Origin: Micavibrio aeruginosavorus EPB
GTDB taxonomy: Bacteria; Pseudomonadota; Alphaproteobacteria; Micavibrionales; Micavibrionaceae
NCBI RefSeq assembly: GCF_000348745.1
Contig: NC_020812.1
Location: 2,365,444 to 2,429,443, forward strand
DNA length: 64,000 nucleotides
Direction of reading: 5' to 3'
Shown: positions 33,206 to 42,373 of the stretch, piece after piece
How the letters are laid out: each line of letters starts with the position of its first letter
How positions within the stretch are numbered: the first letter of the stretch is position 1
Position numbers and translations under genes: made by a program
The notes under the pieces: model-generated
The model's database searches: none
What the model was told of the DNA's origin: nothing
Seen by the model: the letters and a program-made list of their open reading frames with translations, nothing else

Positions 33206-34474
33206 ATGCACAGCAATCAACGCCGCACTGCGAAAGGCCCAACCACAAACACCCACGACGTCATTATTATCGGTGGCGGGTTGGCGGGCGGGACACTGGC
33301 GGCCCTGCTTGGCACGCATGGCATCCATGTTGCCTGTATCGATCGGGATAACCCAAAGGCGACATTGGATGCCGGGTTTGATGGCCGCACCACCGCCATT
33401 TCGTGGGGGTCGCAAAAAATTCTGCGCGCGGCCGGCGTGTGGGACGCATTGGAACCGCACGGATGCGCGATCCGCGACATTGAAATTCTGGATGGGGACA
33501 GCCCGACCCTGTTGCATTTCGCCGCGGACGAAGTGGGCGGTGAAAGTTTCGGATGGATCATTGAAAACCGCTTGATCCGCTCCGCCTTGTTTGACCGCAT
33601 GGCTGCCTTGAAGACGGTCGACCACATTGCTCCGGCGGGGGCGCTGTCATTTGAACGGGATGACGATTCAATTTCCATCATTTTGGATGACGGCCGCACG
33701 CTGAGCGCCGCTTTATTGATTGGTGCCGATGGGCGCGGATCGAAAACACGCGAATGGATGGGCATCGAACAACGGTTCTGGGCCTATGACCAAACCGCAA
33801 TTGTGTGCACCGCCCGTCACGAGGCCCCGCACAACCACATCGCCGTCGAACATTTCCGCAGTGAAGGTCCCTTCGCCATCCTGCCGATGCAGGATGATAC
33901 GGACGGCACGCACCGCTCCTCCATCGTCTGGACCGTGCATGGCAAGGATGTGAATGACATTCTGGCCTACACACAGGACGTGTTTGACGCCGCATTGACC
34001 GCACGATTTCCGGATCGTTATGGGTCGGTGCAACAGATGGGCAAGCGGTTTTCATTTCCCCTGACCCTGAACCACGCGCATGATTACATTGCCGATCGCA
34101 TGGCGCTGGTCGCCGATGCGGGCCACGGCATTCACCCGATTGCGGGACAGGGTTTAAATCTAGGCCTGCGCGATATTGCCGTGTTGGCCGATTTGATTGT
34201 TGATGCGCACGCGGCCGGGGACGACATTGGGCATGCCGATCTTCTGCAATCCTATCAACGGCAACGGCGCGCCGATAACATGGCCATGGCGGGAACAACG
34301 GACACGCTGAACAAATTATTTTCCAACCGATCGCGCACATTGTCGCTGGCACGCAAGATTGGATTGCGCGCGGTATCGCGGATTAAGCCTGTGAAAAATT
34401 TCTTTATGCACCAAGCCATGGGTGCGGCCGGGTTGTTGCCCGACCTGATCCGTGATGCGCAACGGAAGATTTAG
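33206..34474 (+). CDS. UbiH/UbiF/COQ6-family FAD-dependent hydroxylase
   Basis: This 422-aa flavoprotein starts at ATG 33206, with AGGAG upstream. The Rossmann motif VIIIGGGLAGGTLAALLG (residues about 18-35), the substrate/FAD motif IGADGRGSKTREWMGI and the late DAGHGIHPIAGQGLNLGLRD define the ubiquinone hydroxylase family. It would hydroxylate a ring position during ubiquinone synthesis; which position cannot be assigned from these motifs. The longer frame from GTG 33176 is not needed. It is divergent from the PII gene. Confidence 0.93.
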   Translation: MHSNQRRTAKGPTTNTHDVIIIGGGLAGGTLAALLGTHGIHVACIDRDNPKATLDAGFDGRTTAISWGSQKILRAAGVWDALEPHGCAIRDIEILDGDSPTLLHFAADEVGGESFGWIIENRLIRSALFDRMAALKTVDHIAPAGALSFERDDDSISIILDDGRTLSAALLIGADGRGSKTREWMGIEQRFWAYDQTAIVCTARHEAPHNHIAVEHFRSEGPFAILPMQDDTDGTHRSSIVWTVHGKDVNDILAYTQDVFDAALTARFPDRYGSVQQMGKRFSFPLTLNHAHDYIADRMALVADAGHGIHPIAGQGLNLGLRDIAVLADLIVDAHAAGDDIGHADLLQSYQRQRRADNMAMAGTTDTLNKLFSNRSRTLSLARKIGLRAVSRIKPVKNFFMHQAMGAAGLLPDLIRDAQRKI

Positions 34475-34477
34475 ACA

Positions 34478-35602
34478 CTAGCCCAGCATCGGGTTCATGC
34501 CGGGCTGTGCGCCCGGTTGGGATTGGGGTTGCGGTTGGCGTTGCTGCTGTTGCAAGGCGGCATCCACCTCGGCACTGGCGCCCGGAATGCGGCGTGGATC
34601 GGCAGGTTCAACACCGCCCGTTTTCGGATCAACCACCGCCAATTGCCCTGAAAACCCCGTCGCCGCCATGGCCTGACCCGCGACGGATCCGCCGGGTGAG
34701 TTCATCGACAACATTTGCCCCGATGCGCCCATCATGCCCATCACGGCATTCATCAGGCCCATAACCAAATTCATGATCCCGCCAGCCAGACCAGACAGAT
34801 CAAAATTTCCGCCCTTAAACTGGTCCATAAAACCACCCAGGCCTTCGCTTAACTGCGCCATCATATTTTGGCCCTGCATCGCCTGATCCAGAATATTCAT
34901 GGCGTTGCCCGGGTTGGCGGCGATTTGATCCGCCACCGCGCCAACCGCGTCGGGATTTTGATCAATCATTGTGTTCAGTTTCACAAAGAACTGGGGATCA
35001 GAGTCCGCCCGCTGGGCCAGTTGTTCCAGACCCGAGCCATTGTTTGCACCACCCAACGCCGTAACCGCGGCCGAAAGGCGTTCGTTATTTTCAACACGCT
35101 CAATAAATTCCGCGGCCCCGGGCATGGCCATCATGCGGGTCAATGCGCCATCATCCTGTGACGCGGCAGCCATCGGAAAAACGCCTGTTGTATTTGCGGC
35201 ACTGGCCATCACCCCAACGGGGGCGGCACCAACGGCGGATTGGTCCGGCTTTGTGCCATCCACTTTCGGGGCGGCGGGCGCATTCACGGCGGAATTCAAT
35301 TCCGCCACTTTCTGCGCCATCGTTGCAGGGTCTTTCATCATCCCCGGCACCGCATCCGCCAAAAGGCCCGGATGGTTGGTAGCCAGATTTTCAATCTGGA
35401 TGCGGAATGTCGGATTCTGCATATTTGTTTCCAGCGCCTGCACACCAGGCCGGCCTCCGGCCGAAAACGCATCGGACAAGCGTTGATAGTCCGGCGCACG
35501 GTCCATATTCTGGTCCCAGGCGGCGTCAACCTTTTGCATCAGACCATAGGTCTTGGGTGCAAAATTACTGAGGTAAAATTCCTGCGCTGAATCGAGACGC
35601 AT
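34478..35602 (-). CDS. Hypothetical protein, 374 aa, Ala/Met/Gln-rich
   Basis: Started by ATG 35602 after AAGGATCAGG. It has no signal peptide but contains a hydrophobic, Met/Gly-rich internal stretch (DLSGLAGGIMNLVMGLMNAV, about residues 265-295). The C-terminus is Gln/Pro-rich and disordered (ALQQQQRQPQPQSQPGAQPG). Elsewhere are acid- and Asp-rich helical repeats (ADQIAANPGNAMNIL; ERVENNERLSAAVTALG). It lies on the same strand as, and just downstream of, the type IVB cluster and ends three bases from ubiH. It could be a secreted or secretion-linked protein, but I have no family match. Confidence 0.7.
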   Translation of the reverse strand: MRLDSAQEFYLSNFAPKTYGLMQKVDAAWDQNMDRAPDYQRLSDAFSAGGRPGVQALETNMQNPTFRIQIENLATNHPGLLADAVPGMMKDPATMAQKVAELNSAVNAPAAPKVDGTKPDQSAVGAAPVGVMASAANTTGVFPMAAASQDDGALTRMMAMPGAAEFIERVENNERLSAAVTALGGANNGSGLEQLAQRADSDPQFFVKLNTMIDQNPDAVGAVADQIAANPGNAMNILDQAMQGQNMMAQLSEGLGGFMDQFKGGNFDLSGLAGGIMNLVMGLMNAVMGMMGASGQMLSMNSPGGSVAGQAMAATGFSGQLAVVDPKTGGVEPADPRRIPGASAEVDAALQQQQRQPQPQSQPGAQPGMNPMLG

Positions 35603-35623
35603 AACCTGATCCTTTTTCCCTTA

Positions 35624-35998
35624 TCAGGAATGATAAATTCCGGTTTCGCGAACCATCAACGGTAAAACGCCGACATCGGCAACCTGACGATTCTTCATGT
35701 ACACAGTGTGAATTTCGCGCGCCTTCAGCAAATGTTTGCGAAAGGGCTTGTGAATGGGCATCCCCAGATCGTGCAGGCGGCCCGATTGTGACATCAACAC
35801 CAGCGTCGCCGCATCGGCATCATATTCGGCCCACATCATGACATCGCCAAACGGCCTGTCATGCGCGATCCAGACTTTTTGATTTTCATTGATCATCAGC
35901 GCAACGTCCATGCGTTGCGCCAGCGGCCGATCCATCGGTGAATCCGCAGACACCGCGCGCGGCGCAAAAATATCGTCGAAGGATGTGGCCTGACTCAT
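35624..35998 (-). CDS. Hypothetical protein, 124 aa
   Basis: A small soluble protein: the N-terminal 25 residues are polar, followed by QRMDVALMINENQKVWIAHD, GDVMMWAEYDADAATLVLMS and a basic centre (HKPFRKHLLKAREIHTVYMK). It has no recognised domain. It is 21 bases upstream of the 374-aa gene and both lie downstream of the dotO unit on the same strand, so they may be accessory genes of the type IVB locus. The start is ATG 35998. Confidence 0.68.
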   Translation of the reverse strand: MSQATSFDDIFAPRAVSADSPMDRPLAQRMDVALMINENQKVWIAHDRPFGDVMMWAEYDADAATLVLMSQSGRLHDLGMPIHKPFRKHLLKAREIHTVYMKNRQVADVGVLPLMVRETGIYHS

Positions 35999-36115
35999 CG
36001 TTATCCGCCCCTAGGAATACGGGACCTTTTCGCCCCTTTTTATCACCTTCAAAATACAGAAAAGGTGTTAAAAAACCCTTAGAATGGCGGATTTTTCTTT
36101 ATTTTTAGGGGGTTG

Positions 36116-36592
36116 TTACTTCTTCGGATCCTTCAACCCTTCCAACCCGTCCGAAAACGGCAGGGGCAGGACCAGGGACGGCGGATTGGCTTGAATCGCC
36201 GGGATGGACAGGTTGAACCGGTTCAGCTCCACCTCCGGCACAGGCATCCCGTTGAACCGCGCTTCGGCCAGGGCCAGCCCCACCTGTGGATCAGGCCTAA
36301 ATACACAATCCAGCATGCCACGCGTATGGTTCCCGAACGGGTTGACTTCGGTATAGTGCAAACGGATCAGCGGTTCCCGAATTTCCACCTGATTGATGCT
36401 CAATTCATGCGGATAGGATACGCGTTGTTCCAGAAAAACACGGCACAGGCCAAAGGCCGGCGGCCCCTTTAACGGCTGGAACCCCAACCACATGATAAAG
36501 ACAAAGAATGCAAAGCCGGCATAAGCGGCCGTTTTCTTGCCGCTGATTTTTGTCTTCGGTTTTTTTTCAATGCCCGCGCCGGATTGTGCCAT
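36116..36592 (-). CDS. Single-pass membrane protein coupled to DotO, 158 aa
   Basis: Its ATG overlaps the dotO stop codon (TAATG), so it is translationally coupled to the ATPase. One transmembrane segment, YAGFAFFVFIMWLGFQP (residues about 24-42), follows a basic cytoplasmic start (KKPKTKISGKKTA). The outer portion has VFLEQRVSYPHELS and a Pro-rich end (FSDGLEGLKDPKK). It occupies the position after IcmB where Legionella carries tphA-icmF, but I see no similarity to those. It is a candidate novel type IVB component. Confidence 0.75.
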   Translation of the reverse strand: MAQSGAGIEKKPKTKISGKKTAAYAGFAFFVFIMWLGFQPLKGPPAFGLCRVFLEQRVSYPHELSINQVEIREPLIRLHYTEVNPFGNHTRGMLDCVFRPDPQVGLALAEARFNGMPVPEVELNRFNLSIPAIQANPPSLVLPLPFSDGLEGLKDPKK

Positions 36593-39582
36593 TACGTATT
36601 CACTTCGGATTTATCCAGTTTTTGCTTACCGGCAGCGACCAGCTCCTCGACGATTTCCTCCATCACGGCGGACATCAGGGCGGATTTGGCTTCGCCTTTA
36701 TCGGCACGCATCATCACGCGGCGTTTGATTTCACTGCGCGCACTGCCACCGGGGAAGTTGGCCGCCAGCATCTGCCGCGCCCGACCCGCACCCAAACGGG
36801 TGTAAAGACGATTACGGATCACCACATCTTCCGCCGAAGTGGACAACGCCCACAATTCAACCGGACCCAGCGTGTTGATCAAATGCTGTTCATAACGCCC
36901 TTCGTTCGTACCCAGAACGAACAGAGCCGGAGCCCCGCCCGCGCGCGGACCCGTCAGTTTAAAGCGGATAATATTCTTCGCCGTATCCGACAGACCGAAA
37001 CGATCACGGATGTTATCAACGGCGGTTTCAGAAATGGCCGCCCCCAGAACCCACACACCGGTGGCCAGGTCGATCATGTCGTCATCAAAGTCATCCAGCA
37101 ATTGCGACGCCAGAACGATCTGCACGCCGCGCTTACGGCCTTCACGCACGTCACGGATCACCTGTCCACGCACGGCGGACGAGCTGGATGTCCGGTGGAA
37201 TTCGTCATAGCACAGACGCTTCGGTGTTTCGGCCAGATCCTGGAGCTTTTGCTCGTGGTACAGGCGGTATTTTTCAGGAATGAATTGCAGGGAATCCATA
37301 CCCATCCACCAGCTGCGCACCAGCACGTGACGCGCCAGCATGTACATGATGGAGGTTTGGCGATCCGCCGTTTCATCACCCTGCGGGCACACATCCATCA
37401 AATCGAGCGAGCAAACGCGCGTGTTGCTGATGTCAAACTGTGTCACCGATGACAAAATTGGATATTCGCGTGTGGCGGAGGTAATCATCCGCTCAAACGC
37501 GTTGATCACGGTTTCCGAACTGAATCCAACCGATGTTTCTTCCAGCAGAGACCGGATTTGCGGACGGCGCGATGCCGTAATCGCATCCGACAGTGTCGGA
37601 ACGGCGTGGCGCTGCGCCAGCGCGGCAATGTGATACTGGCCAATATCGAACATCTTATCGACCACATCCCACCAATACGGATCGGCGGGCAGGTGGATGT
37701 TGTATTTCTGGATCGCATCGTCAACTTCGTTGTCCAGGCGTGGCAGATACGGGCGCGGTTCGGCGTTGGCCGCCACATCGTCACGCCAGCGATACATTTC
37801 ATCCACGACCATACCGGCCAATTGCTGAATCCCGTCATAGGGTTTTTCATGGCCCGGCGGCGTACACAGCAGGGTCAGCAATTCAACCAGGTAACTGCGT
37901 TCATCCATCAACGGCTGGCGGCAGCCCAACTGGGTATCAAACGGGTTCACCGCATATTGGTGCGCCATTTGCAGACGGTAATAGGCCGCTTCGTGCGCGC
38001 GGTTGGGCGGCAGAGCTTCCTTCACCAGCGAGATCAGACCGGATGATGACGGACCAATATCGATGACCGCCACATAGGGCAGTTTCGACAGACCCGGCGA
38101 CAAACAGGTGCCAAGGTTCAGCGTGTTGACCAGAACCGATTTACCTGCACCCGGCTGAGCAAAGATCAAATCGAACCAGGTGGTGGTCAGGTTTGTACCA
38201 GTTTGATACGGCCAAGCCTTACCATCCGGCGTACGGAACAGCATCGCGCCAAATTCAAACGGGCTGGACGGGCGCTGCCATGGCAGCAATTTCATGACTT
38301 CGCGCATTGGCGCAACAGCCGGTGGTGCCGTGCCCGCGCAATGAATCCCCATGGCGGAGGACATCACACAATCCAGCGGATCGCCGGAAAATTCACTGAC
38401 CTGGCAATAGCCCCAGGATTCAACAGCCTGCACCAAGGTCGACAACCGATCCTGGACCAGATCCATCCGATCCCGCGGCGCCCAGGTGGCGAAGGAGACG
38501 CGCAAACGCACAACCGGTTCGTTGCGCGACATCGCCTCGAGACCTTCGAGGGAGTATTTAATCTGTTTGTTCAGCGCGTTGGTCACACCCAGAATGGTCG
38601 CCGCGAATGCACGGAACGCCATCGCCTGAGCCCCACCGCCCTCAATCAGGAAGGAAATGCGATACGGGATACCCGCATCAAACAAACGGTTCAGCAACAT
38701 CGGGAACGGGCTGGCTTCCATCGGGCCCAGCGTCATATCCGCGCCGGCCCACAGGCTGTCACCCATCTGCACAACGGATTCGTTGACGATGCGCGCATCA
38801 CCCACCGCCAGTTGCTGACGCAGTGGCGGCCAGATTACATCGGACATGTCCGCACTGCTGAGCGGCGCGCGCGGCGCAATCGGATCACCCGGCAGGCTGG
38901 CCCGCCATTTTTCGTTGGCCTTGTCCGGATACAAATTGTCACGCACGGCGCGCAGGGCGTCATGCACTTCCAGTAACGTGCTCTTGATCCCCAATTCATC
39001 CAAAGCGGATAAAATAGAGGTCACATAACTTTTGTGACGGTTGCGCAACGCATCCAGTGCCGCGAGTGGGTTTTGGCCATAGCCCGCATTGATCCAGACT
39101 TTTTCCTTGGACTCTTTGCCCGCGCGCTCCATCTCTGTTTTGCTGAGCACGCTTGGACGCGTCCACAAAACGAAATAGCATTCTTCATACGACAGATAGC
39201 GTGACATATGCCGCACGCGTTCATCGAACAGATCGTTCAAATCCAGATCGCTGGCTTCCGCCGTTTGGCGGCTGGGACGAATTTGGCGATTGAGGTAGGG
39301 CACAACACGATCGGGATCGCGGACGAAGAAAACTTGTAACGCCTGACCGGCGCGGTCAAATCGCGCGCCAATTTTAATCGTCGCGGCATCGACCAGGAAT
39401 TTATATTCCTCGTCACCAATAACCTGGCGACTGCCATCCACTTTGATCACGGAAACCAGAGAGCCATCTTCGGCCACCAGCGTGCGTTCGTCATCCGCTG
39501 TTTCCAGACGGATAAAACTTTCAACTGATTTGCGCAGTGCCACCTGAAACGGCATCAGCAATTTTTGTAAATATGAAGCCAT
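36592..39582 (-). CDS. dotO: Type IVB secretion ATPase DotO/IcmB
   Basis: This 996-aa VirB4-like ATPase powers type IVB assembly or substrate transport at the inner membrane. The Walker A is AQPGAGKSVLVNTLN with Lys481; the Walker B candidate is RLCYDEFHRTS (Asp793, Glu794). Also seen are VIDIGPSSSGLISLVKEALP just after Walker A, QIVLASQLLDDFDDDMIDLA and the C-terminal PGGSARSEIKRRVM. The start is ATG 39582 (MASYLQKLLMPFQV), as the upstream open frame is low-quality. It is the last of the dotI-H-G-F-E-P-N-O series. Confidence 0.92.
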   Translation of the reverse strand: MASYLQKLLMPFQVALRKSVESFIRLETADDERTLVAEDGSLVSVIKVDGSRQVIGDEEYKFLVDAATIKIGARFDRAGQALQVFFVRDPDRVVPYLNRQIRPSRQTAEASDLDLNDLFDERVRHMSRYLSYEECYFVLWTRPSVLSKTEMERAGKESKEKVWINAGYGQNPLAALDALRNRHKSYVTSILSALDELGIKSTLLEVHDALRAVRDNLYPDKANEKWRASLPGDPIAPRAPLSSADMSDVIWPPLRQQLAVGDARIVNESVVQMGDSLWAGADMTLGPMEASPFPMLLNRLFDAGIPYRISFLIEGGGAQAMAFRAFAATILGVTNALNKQIKYSLEGLEAMSRNEPVVRLRVSFATWAPRDRMDLVQDRLSTLVQAVESWGYCQVSEFSGDPLDCVMSSAMGIHCAGTAPPAVAPMREVMKLLPWQRPSSPFEFGAMLFRTPDGKAWPYQTGTNLTTTWFDLIFAQPGAGKSVLVNTLNLGTCLSPGLSKLPYVAVIDIGPSSSGLISLVKEALPPNRAHEAAYYRLQMAHQYAVNPFDTQLGCRQPLMDERSYLVELLTLLCTPPGHEKPYDGIQQLAGMVVDEMYRWRDDVAANAEPRPYLPRLDNEVDDAIQKYNIHLPADPYWWDVVDKMFDIGQYHIAALAQRHAVPTLSDAITASRRPQIRSLLEETSVGFSSETVINAFERMITSATREYPILSSVTQFDISNTRVCSLDLMDVCPQGDETADRQTSIMYMLARHVLVRSWWMGMDSLQFIPEKYRLYHEQKLQDLAETPKRLCYDEFHRTSSSSAVRGQVIRDVREGRKRGVQIVLASQLLDDFDDDMIDLATGVWVLGAAISETAVDNIRDRFGLSDTAKNIIRFKLTGPRAGGAPALFVLGTNEGRYEQHLINTLGPVELWALSTSAEDVVIRNRLYTRLGAGRARQMLAANFPGGSARSEIKRRVMMRADKGEAKSALMSAVMEEIVEELVAAGKQKLDKSEVNT

Positions 39583-39821
39583 TGATACAAACGTATGTGT
39601 TGTGAAGCCCGGGAGTTGGGCAAGGCCGGTCCGCCCCGAATATGGGACATCATTATTTATACTGGATTTACGCCGCAGCCCAAAGCGCAGAAATACAAAA
39701 GTATGAAATAGAAAAATCCGAAGGCCCGGACAATGGCGGAGCAAGGGGCGGGGCAAGAGGTAGGGCAAAAAGGGGCGCGATCAAACGCGCACCCCGTCTT
39801 CTTTTCCGGAACTCTGCTTTG

Positions 39822-40520
39822 TTATGCTGCGGTGCGTATGTCGGCCAGCAAAGAGGGCCATTGCGCCGGCAAACGCCCGGCAAACGGCCCGTCTTTCGAC
39901 CGCCAATAGGCCAGAATTTGCGGGAACTGGTTAAACTCCAGATCCGCTTCCTTGATGATACGACGGTCCAGCGGGAACAGACGTACACCATCCAGTTTGG
40001 AGGCACGGCCCTGATAATGGCGTTCCGTCAGATAATCCTTCATCACCTGCGCCAGAATATAGGGATCATCCGTCCCCAGACGCGAGCGAACATCTTCACG
40101 GCGCTGCATAATCACATCCAAGGCCTGGCGCGCGGCATTGGCCACGCCACCCTGGGAAATGCGGGCCACATAAATAGCCCGCGCCATATGATGCAACGCC
40201 GCCTGATCAATTTCCGGCAGCCAGATCAACACACCGGATCGCATATCCGAAACGCGCTCCAGATCGAAGCATTGGGCACAGAAAATACAGGCCGTCGTCA
40301 GCTTATCCGGATGCGCATCCGCAGGGGCAACATTCGTCCCCGGCACCGGAATCACATCCTGATATTTCATGGATTGAAAGCCACAGAACTGGCACGTGTG
40401 CTGATCACGCTCAAGCACGCGGGCCTTCACCTCGGGCGAGGCGTCGGTGTTTTTGGAAGAACTACGCGGCCCGTTCGCGCGCATAATTCCCAATGTGATG
40501 GATTTGAACTGATTGCTCAA
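39822..40520 (-). CDS. dotN: Type IVB coupling-complex protein DotN/IcmJ
   Basis: This 232-aa zinc-binding protein is part of the Dot/Icm coupling complex. The N-terminal LERDQHTCQFCGFQSMKYQD contains Cys43 and Cys46, and CIFCAQC gives Cys78, Cys81 and Cys84, which fits the family zinc site. The best start is TTG 40520, because residues upstream of the ATG at 40484 (FKSITLG) resemble the family N-terminus. About 240 bases separate it from dotO, and a terminator precedes it. Confidence 0.88.
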   Translation of the reverse strand: MSNQFKSITLGIMRANGPRSSSKNTDASPEVKARVLERDQHTCQFCGFQSMKYQDVIPVPGTNVAPADAHPDKLTTACIFCAQCFDLERVSDMRSGVLIWLPEIDQAALHHMARAIYVARISQGGVANAARQALDVIMQRREDVRSRLGTDDPYILAQVMKDYLTERHYQGRASKLDGVRLFPLDRRIIKEADLEFNQFPQILAYWRSKDGPFAGRLPAQWPSLLADIRTAA

Positions 40521-40543
40521 CTTCGATCAGCCTTTTAAAAGAA

Positions 40544-40580
40544 AATCAGGCCCGGACGGTTTTGTCCGCCGGGCCTGATT
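40544..40580 (-). terminator. Terminator after dotP
   Basis: AATCAGGCCCGG(C)GG and its complement form a long stem just past the dotP stop. On the minus strand the stem is followed by TTCTTTT. It should attenuate transcription into dotN. Confidence 0.85.
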
Positions 40581-40593
40581 GAAACAAGACAGA

Positions 40594-40992
40594 TTAGTTA
40601 ACGCCCATCGTGATTGCGTTCAGCGTTGCCGCGGATGTGGCGGTACCATCAGCACCCACCGTGTTCAGCATCGCATCATAGACGATCGGCAGAGCGAACA
40701 GACCACCACCAGCAGCCAGACGAATTGCACCGTCTTTCAAGGCAACCTGACCCGGGTTTTCAACGTGGTCTTTAATCTTCAGAATGCCCAGAACGCCGAG
40801 CAAAATACCGAACATATAAGCAATACCAGACAGCAACCCAGGCAGACTTGCGATAGATTCGACAATATTTTCAGCAATCGCGCTGAAGTTACTACCAGCA
40901 CCACCTGCATGCGCCTCGCCGGCACCCGCCAGCACCAGCACAGCCATCAATGCTGCCAGTTGGATCGTCTTTTTAGAGCTCAGTGTAATCAT
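40594..40992 (-). CDS. dotP: Type IVB inner-membrane protein DotP/IcmD
   Basis: A 132-aa protein with a signal peptide (LAALMAVLVLAGAGEAHA), then two membrane segments around LPGLLSGIAYMFGILLGVLG, ILKIKDHVENPGQVALKD and AAGGGLFALPIVYDAML. This is the DotP/IcmD pattern. An excellent Shine-Dalgarno (AGGAGG, 7 bases) precedes ATG 40992. The core is closely similar to the N-terminal half of DotE, the gene upstream (IPGLLSGIAYLFGLYLGVIA), so the two are paralogous modules. A terminator follows. Confidence 0.88.
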   Translation of the reverse strand: MITLSSKKTIQLAALMAVLVLAGAGEAHAGGAGSNFSAIAENIVESIASLPGLLSGIAYMFGILLGVLGILKIKDHVENPGQVALKDGAIRLAAGGGLFALPIVYDAMLNTVGADGTATSAATLNAITMGVN

Positions 40993-41029
40993 GGTTTAGT
41001 CCTCCTCTTACCGTTTTTTACGACTGCTT

Positions 41030-42121
41030 CTAGGTGAATAGTATACCATAGCCTGTAATCCCGAAAGTCTCTTGTACAGCATTCAGGACCGGGCCCAGAT
41101 TGACCGCCAGCGCCCCACCCAGAACGTGGGTCATACCGGCCATCAGGGATGCCTGATGCGACCCTTCGGCCACATCACGAATAATAAACCAGCCGCGGAT
41201 AAAGCTGATCCAGCCAATAATCATCATAAAGGCCAGAACGGAACTGACAACCGTGTGGATGTGGTTCAGTTCGTCCGCGCTCATGCCGGAGTCAAAGTTC
41301 AGTTCGGCATAGGTGGTAATGGTGTCTGTCGCGAACAGCGATCCGGTAAACGCCCCCATGATTGCGTCAAATGACAGAAGCGTGCCGCCGACGATAAAGG
41401 TCATCATCGTACCGAAACCGGCCGGGCCGCGCGGGCCTTCCTGTGCGCTTTTCAGCAAACGGGAAATACCGATCAGGATAAAAACAATACCTGCGAGATA
41501 GCAGAAGGCGCCAAACAGCAAGTGGATCGGGCCAGAAATATCCATAACCAGGGCCGCAACCATGGCATCCAAGCCACCGCCAACGGTCTGCGTCGCGTTA
41601 AATCCTGTCGCCGTAGGCGCAAAAATATCCTGGGCCACAGTGTTGTAGGCCGCTTCCATGACCATCGGCAGCGCAAAGAACGCGCCCCCGGCAATAAAGC
41701 GTTTCATGGATTCTGATAAAGGTGTCTGGTTCGGGTTTTCGACGTGGTCGCGCAATTTCAAAATGGCGATCACACCCAAATAAAGACCAAACAAGTAAGC
41801 AATCCCCGAGAGCAGCCCCGGGATCAAATCCGTGGCCTCCCAAACATTACACATCACCGAGCCGATGGTGTTGCCACCGCAGCCGCCTTGGCCAAATGAA
41901 ATTGTAAATCCACCTGAACCCCAGCCAATGCCGATGGTGCCCAGACCGGGAATATTGATGCTGGCGCCGGAGCCGCCGATGGACCCGATGCCAGGAATGG
42001 AGAAGTTTGGAATACCGCCCAGCGCATGGGCATCCTTGGCCCCAAGACCAAAGGTCAAGATCACCGCGACCAGCGCGATGGACAAAAATCGGAACGGTTT
42101 AAGCGCGTTCAGCCTTGTCAT
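41030..42121 (-). CDS. dotE: Type IVB inner-membrane protein DotE/IcmC
   Basis: This 363-aa protein starts at ATG 42121 (the frame is open to 42196). After a signal segment (SIALVAVILTFGLGAKDAHA) and a Gly-rich linker come a DotP-like membrane module (LIPGLLSGIAYLFGLYLGV; LKLRDHVENPNQTPLSESMK; GGAFFALPMV) and a C-terminal module with several helices, ending FIRGWFIIRDVAEG ... MTHVLGGALAVNLGPVLNAV, typical of DotE/IcmC. The role in the inner-membrane part of the machine is known mainly by genetics in Legionella. It lies 37 bases upstream of dotP. Confidence 0.88.
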   Translation of the reverse strand: MTRLNALKPFRFLSIALVAVILTFGLGAKDAHALGGIPNFSIPGIGSIGGSGASINIPGLGTIGIGWGSGGFTISFGQGGCGGNTIGSVMCNVWEATDLIPGLLSGIAYLFGLYLGVIAILKLRDHVENPNQTPLSESMKRFIAGGAFFALPMVMEAAYNTVAQDIFAPTATGFNATQTVGGGLDAMVAALVMDISGPIHLLFGAFCYLAGIVFILIGISRLLKSAQEGPRGPAGFGTMMTFIVGGTLLSFDAIMGAFTGSLFATDTITTYAELNFDSGMSADELNHIHTVVSSVLAFMMIIGWISFIRGWFIIRDVAEGSHQASLMAGMTHVLGGALAVNLGPVLNAVQETFGITGYGILFT

Positions 42122-42313
42122 GATGCACACCCAATTTTTCACCTGCGGGAAGCACAACCCCTTGTTTTTTATTGGTTTTCTACAACAAGATCGCATTTGA
42201 TCTAAATTGCGGAAACCTCAGCTTCCAGACTTACATTACCGTTATTCTGTTAATTTATGGTTTATACGGGGTCTCTTTTTTTCGGACCCGCTGTGGATAT
42301 GTCTATCATAAAA

Positions 42314-42349
42314 AGGCCGTGAACGCGACATAAATGACGTTCACGGCCT
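42314..42349 (-). terminator. Terminator after dotF
   Basis: AGGCCGTGAACG - 12-base loop - CGTTCACGGCCT; on the minus strand it is followed by TTTTTATG. It ends the dotI-H-G-F part before dotE. Confidence 0.88.
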
Positions 42350-42373
42350 CTTCTTTTGTTCAGTACGGCGGTC

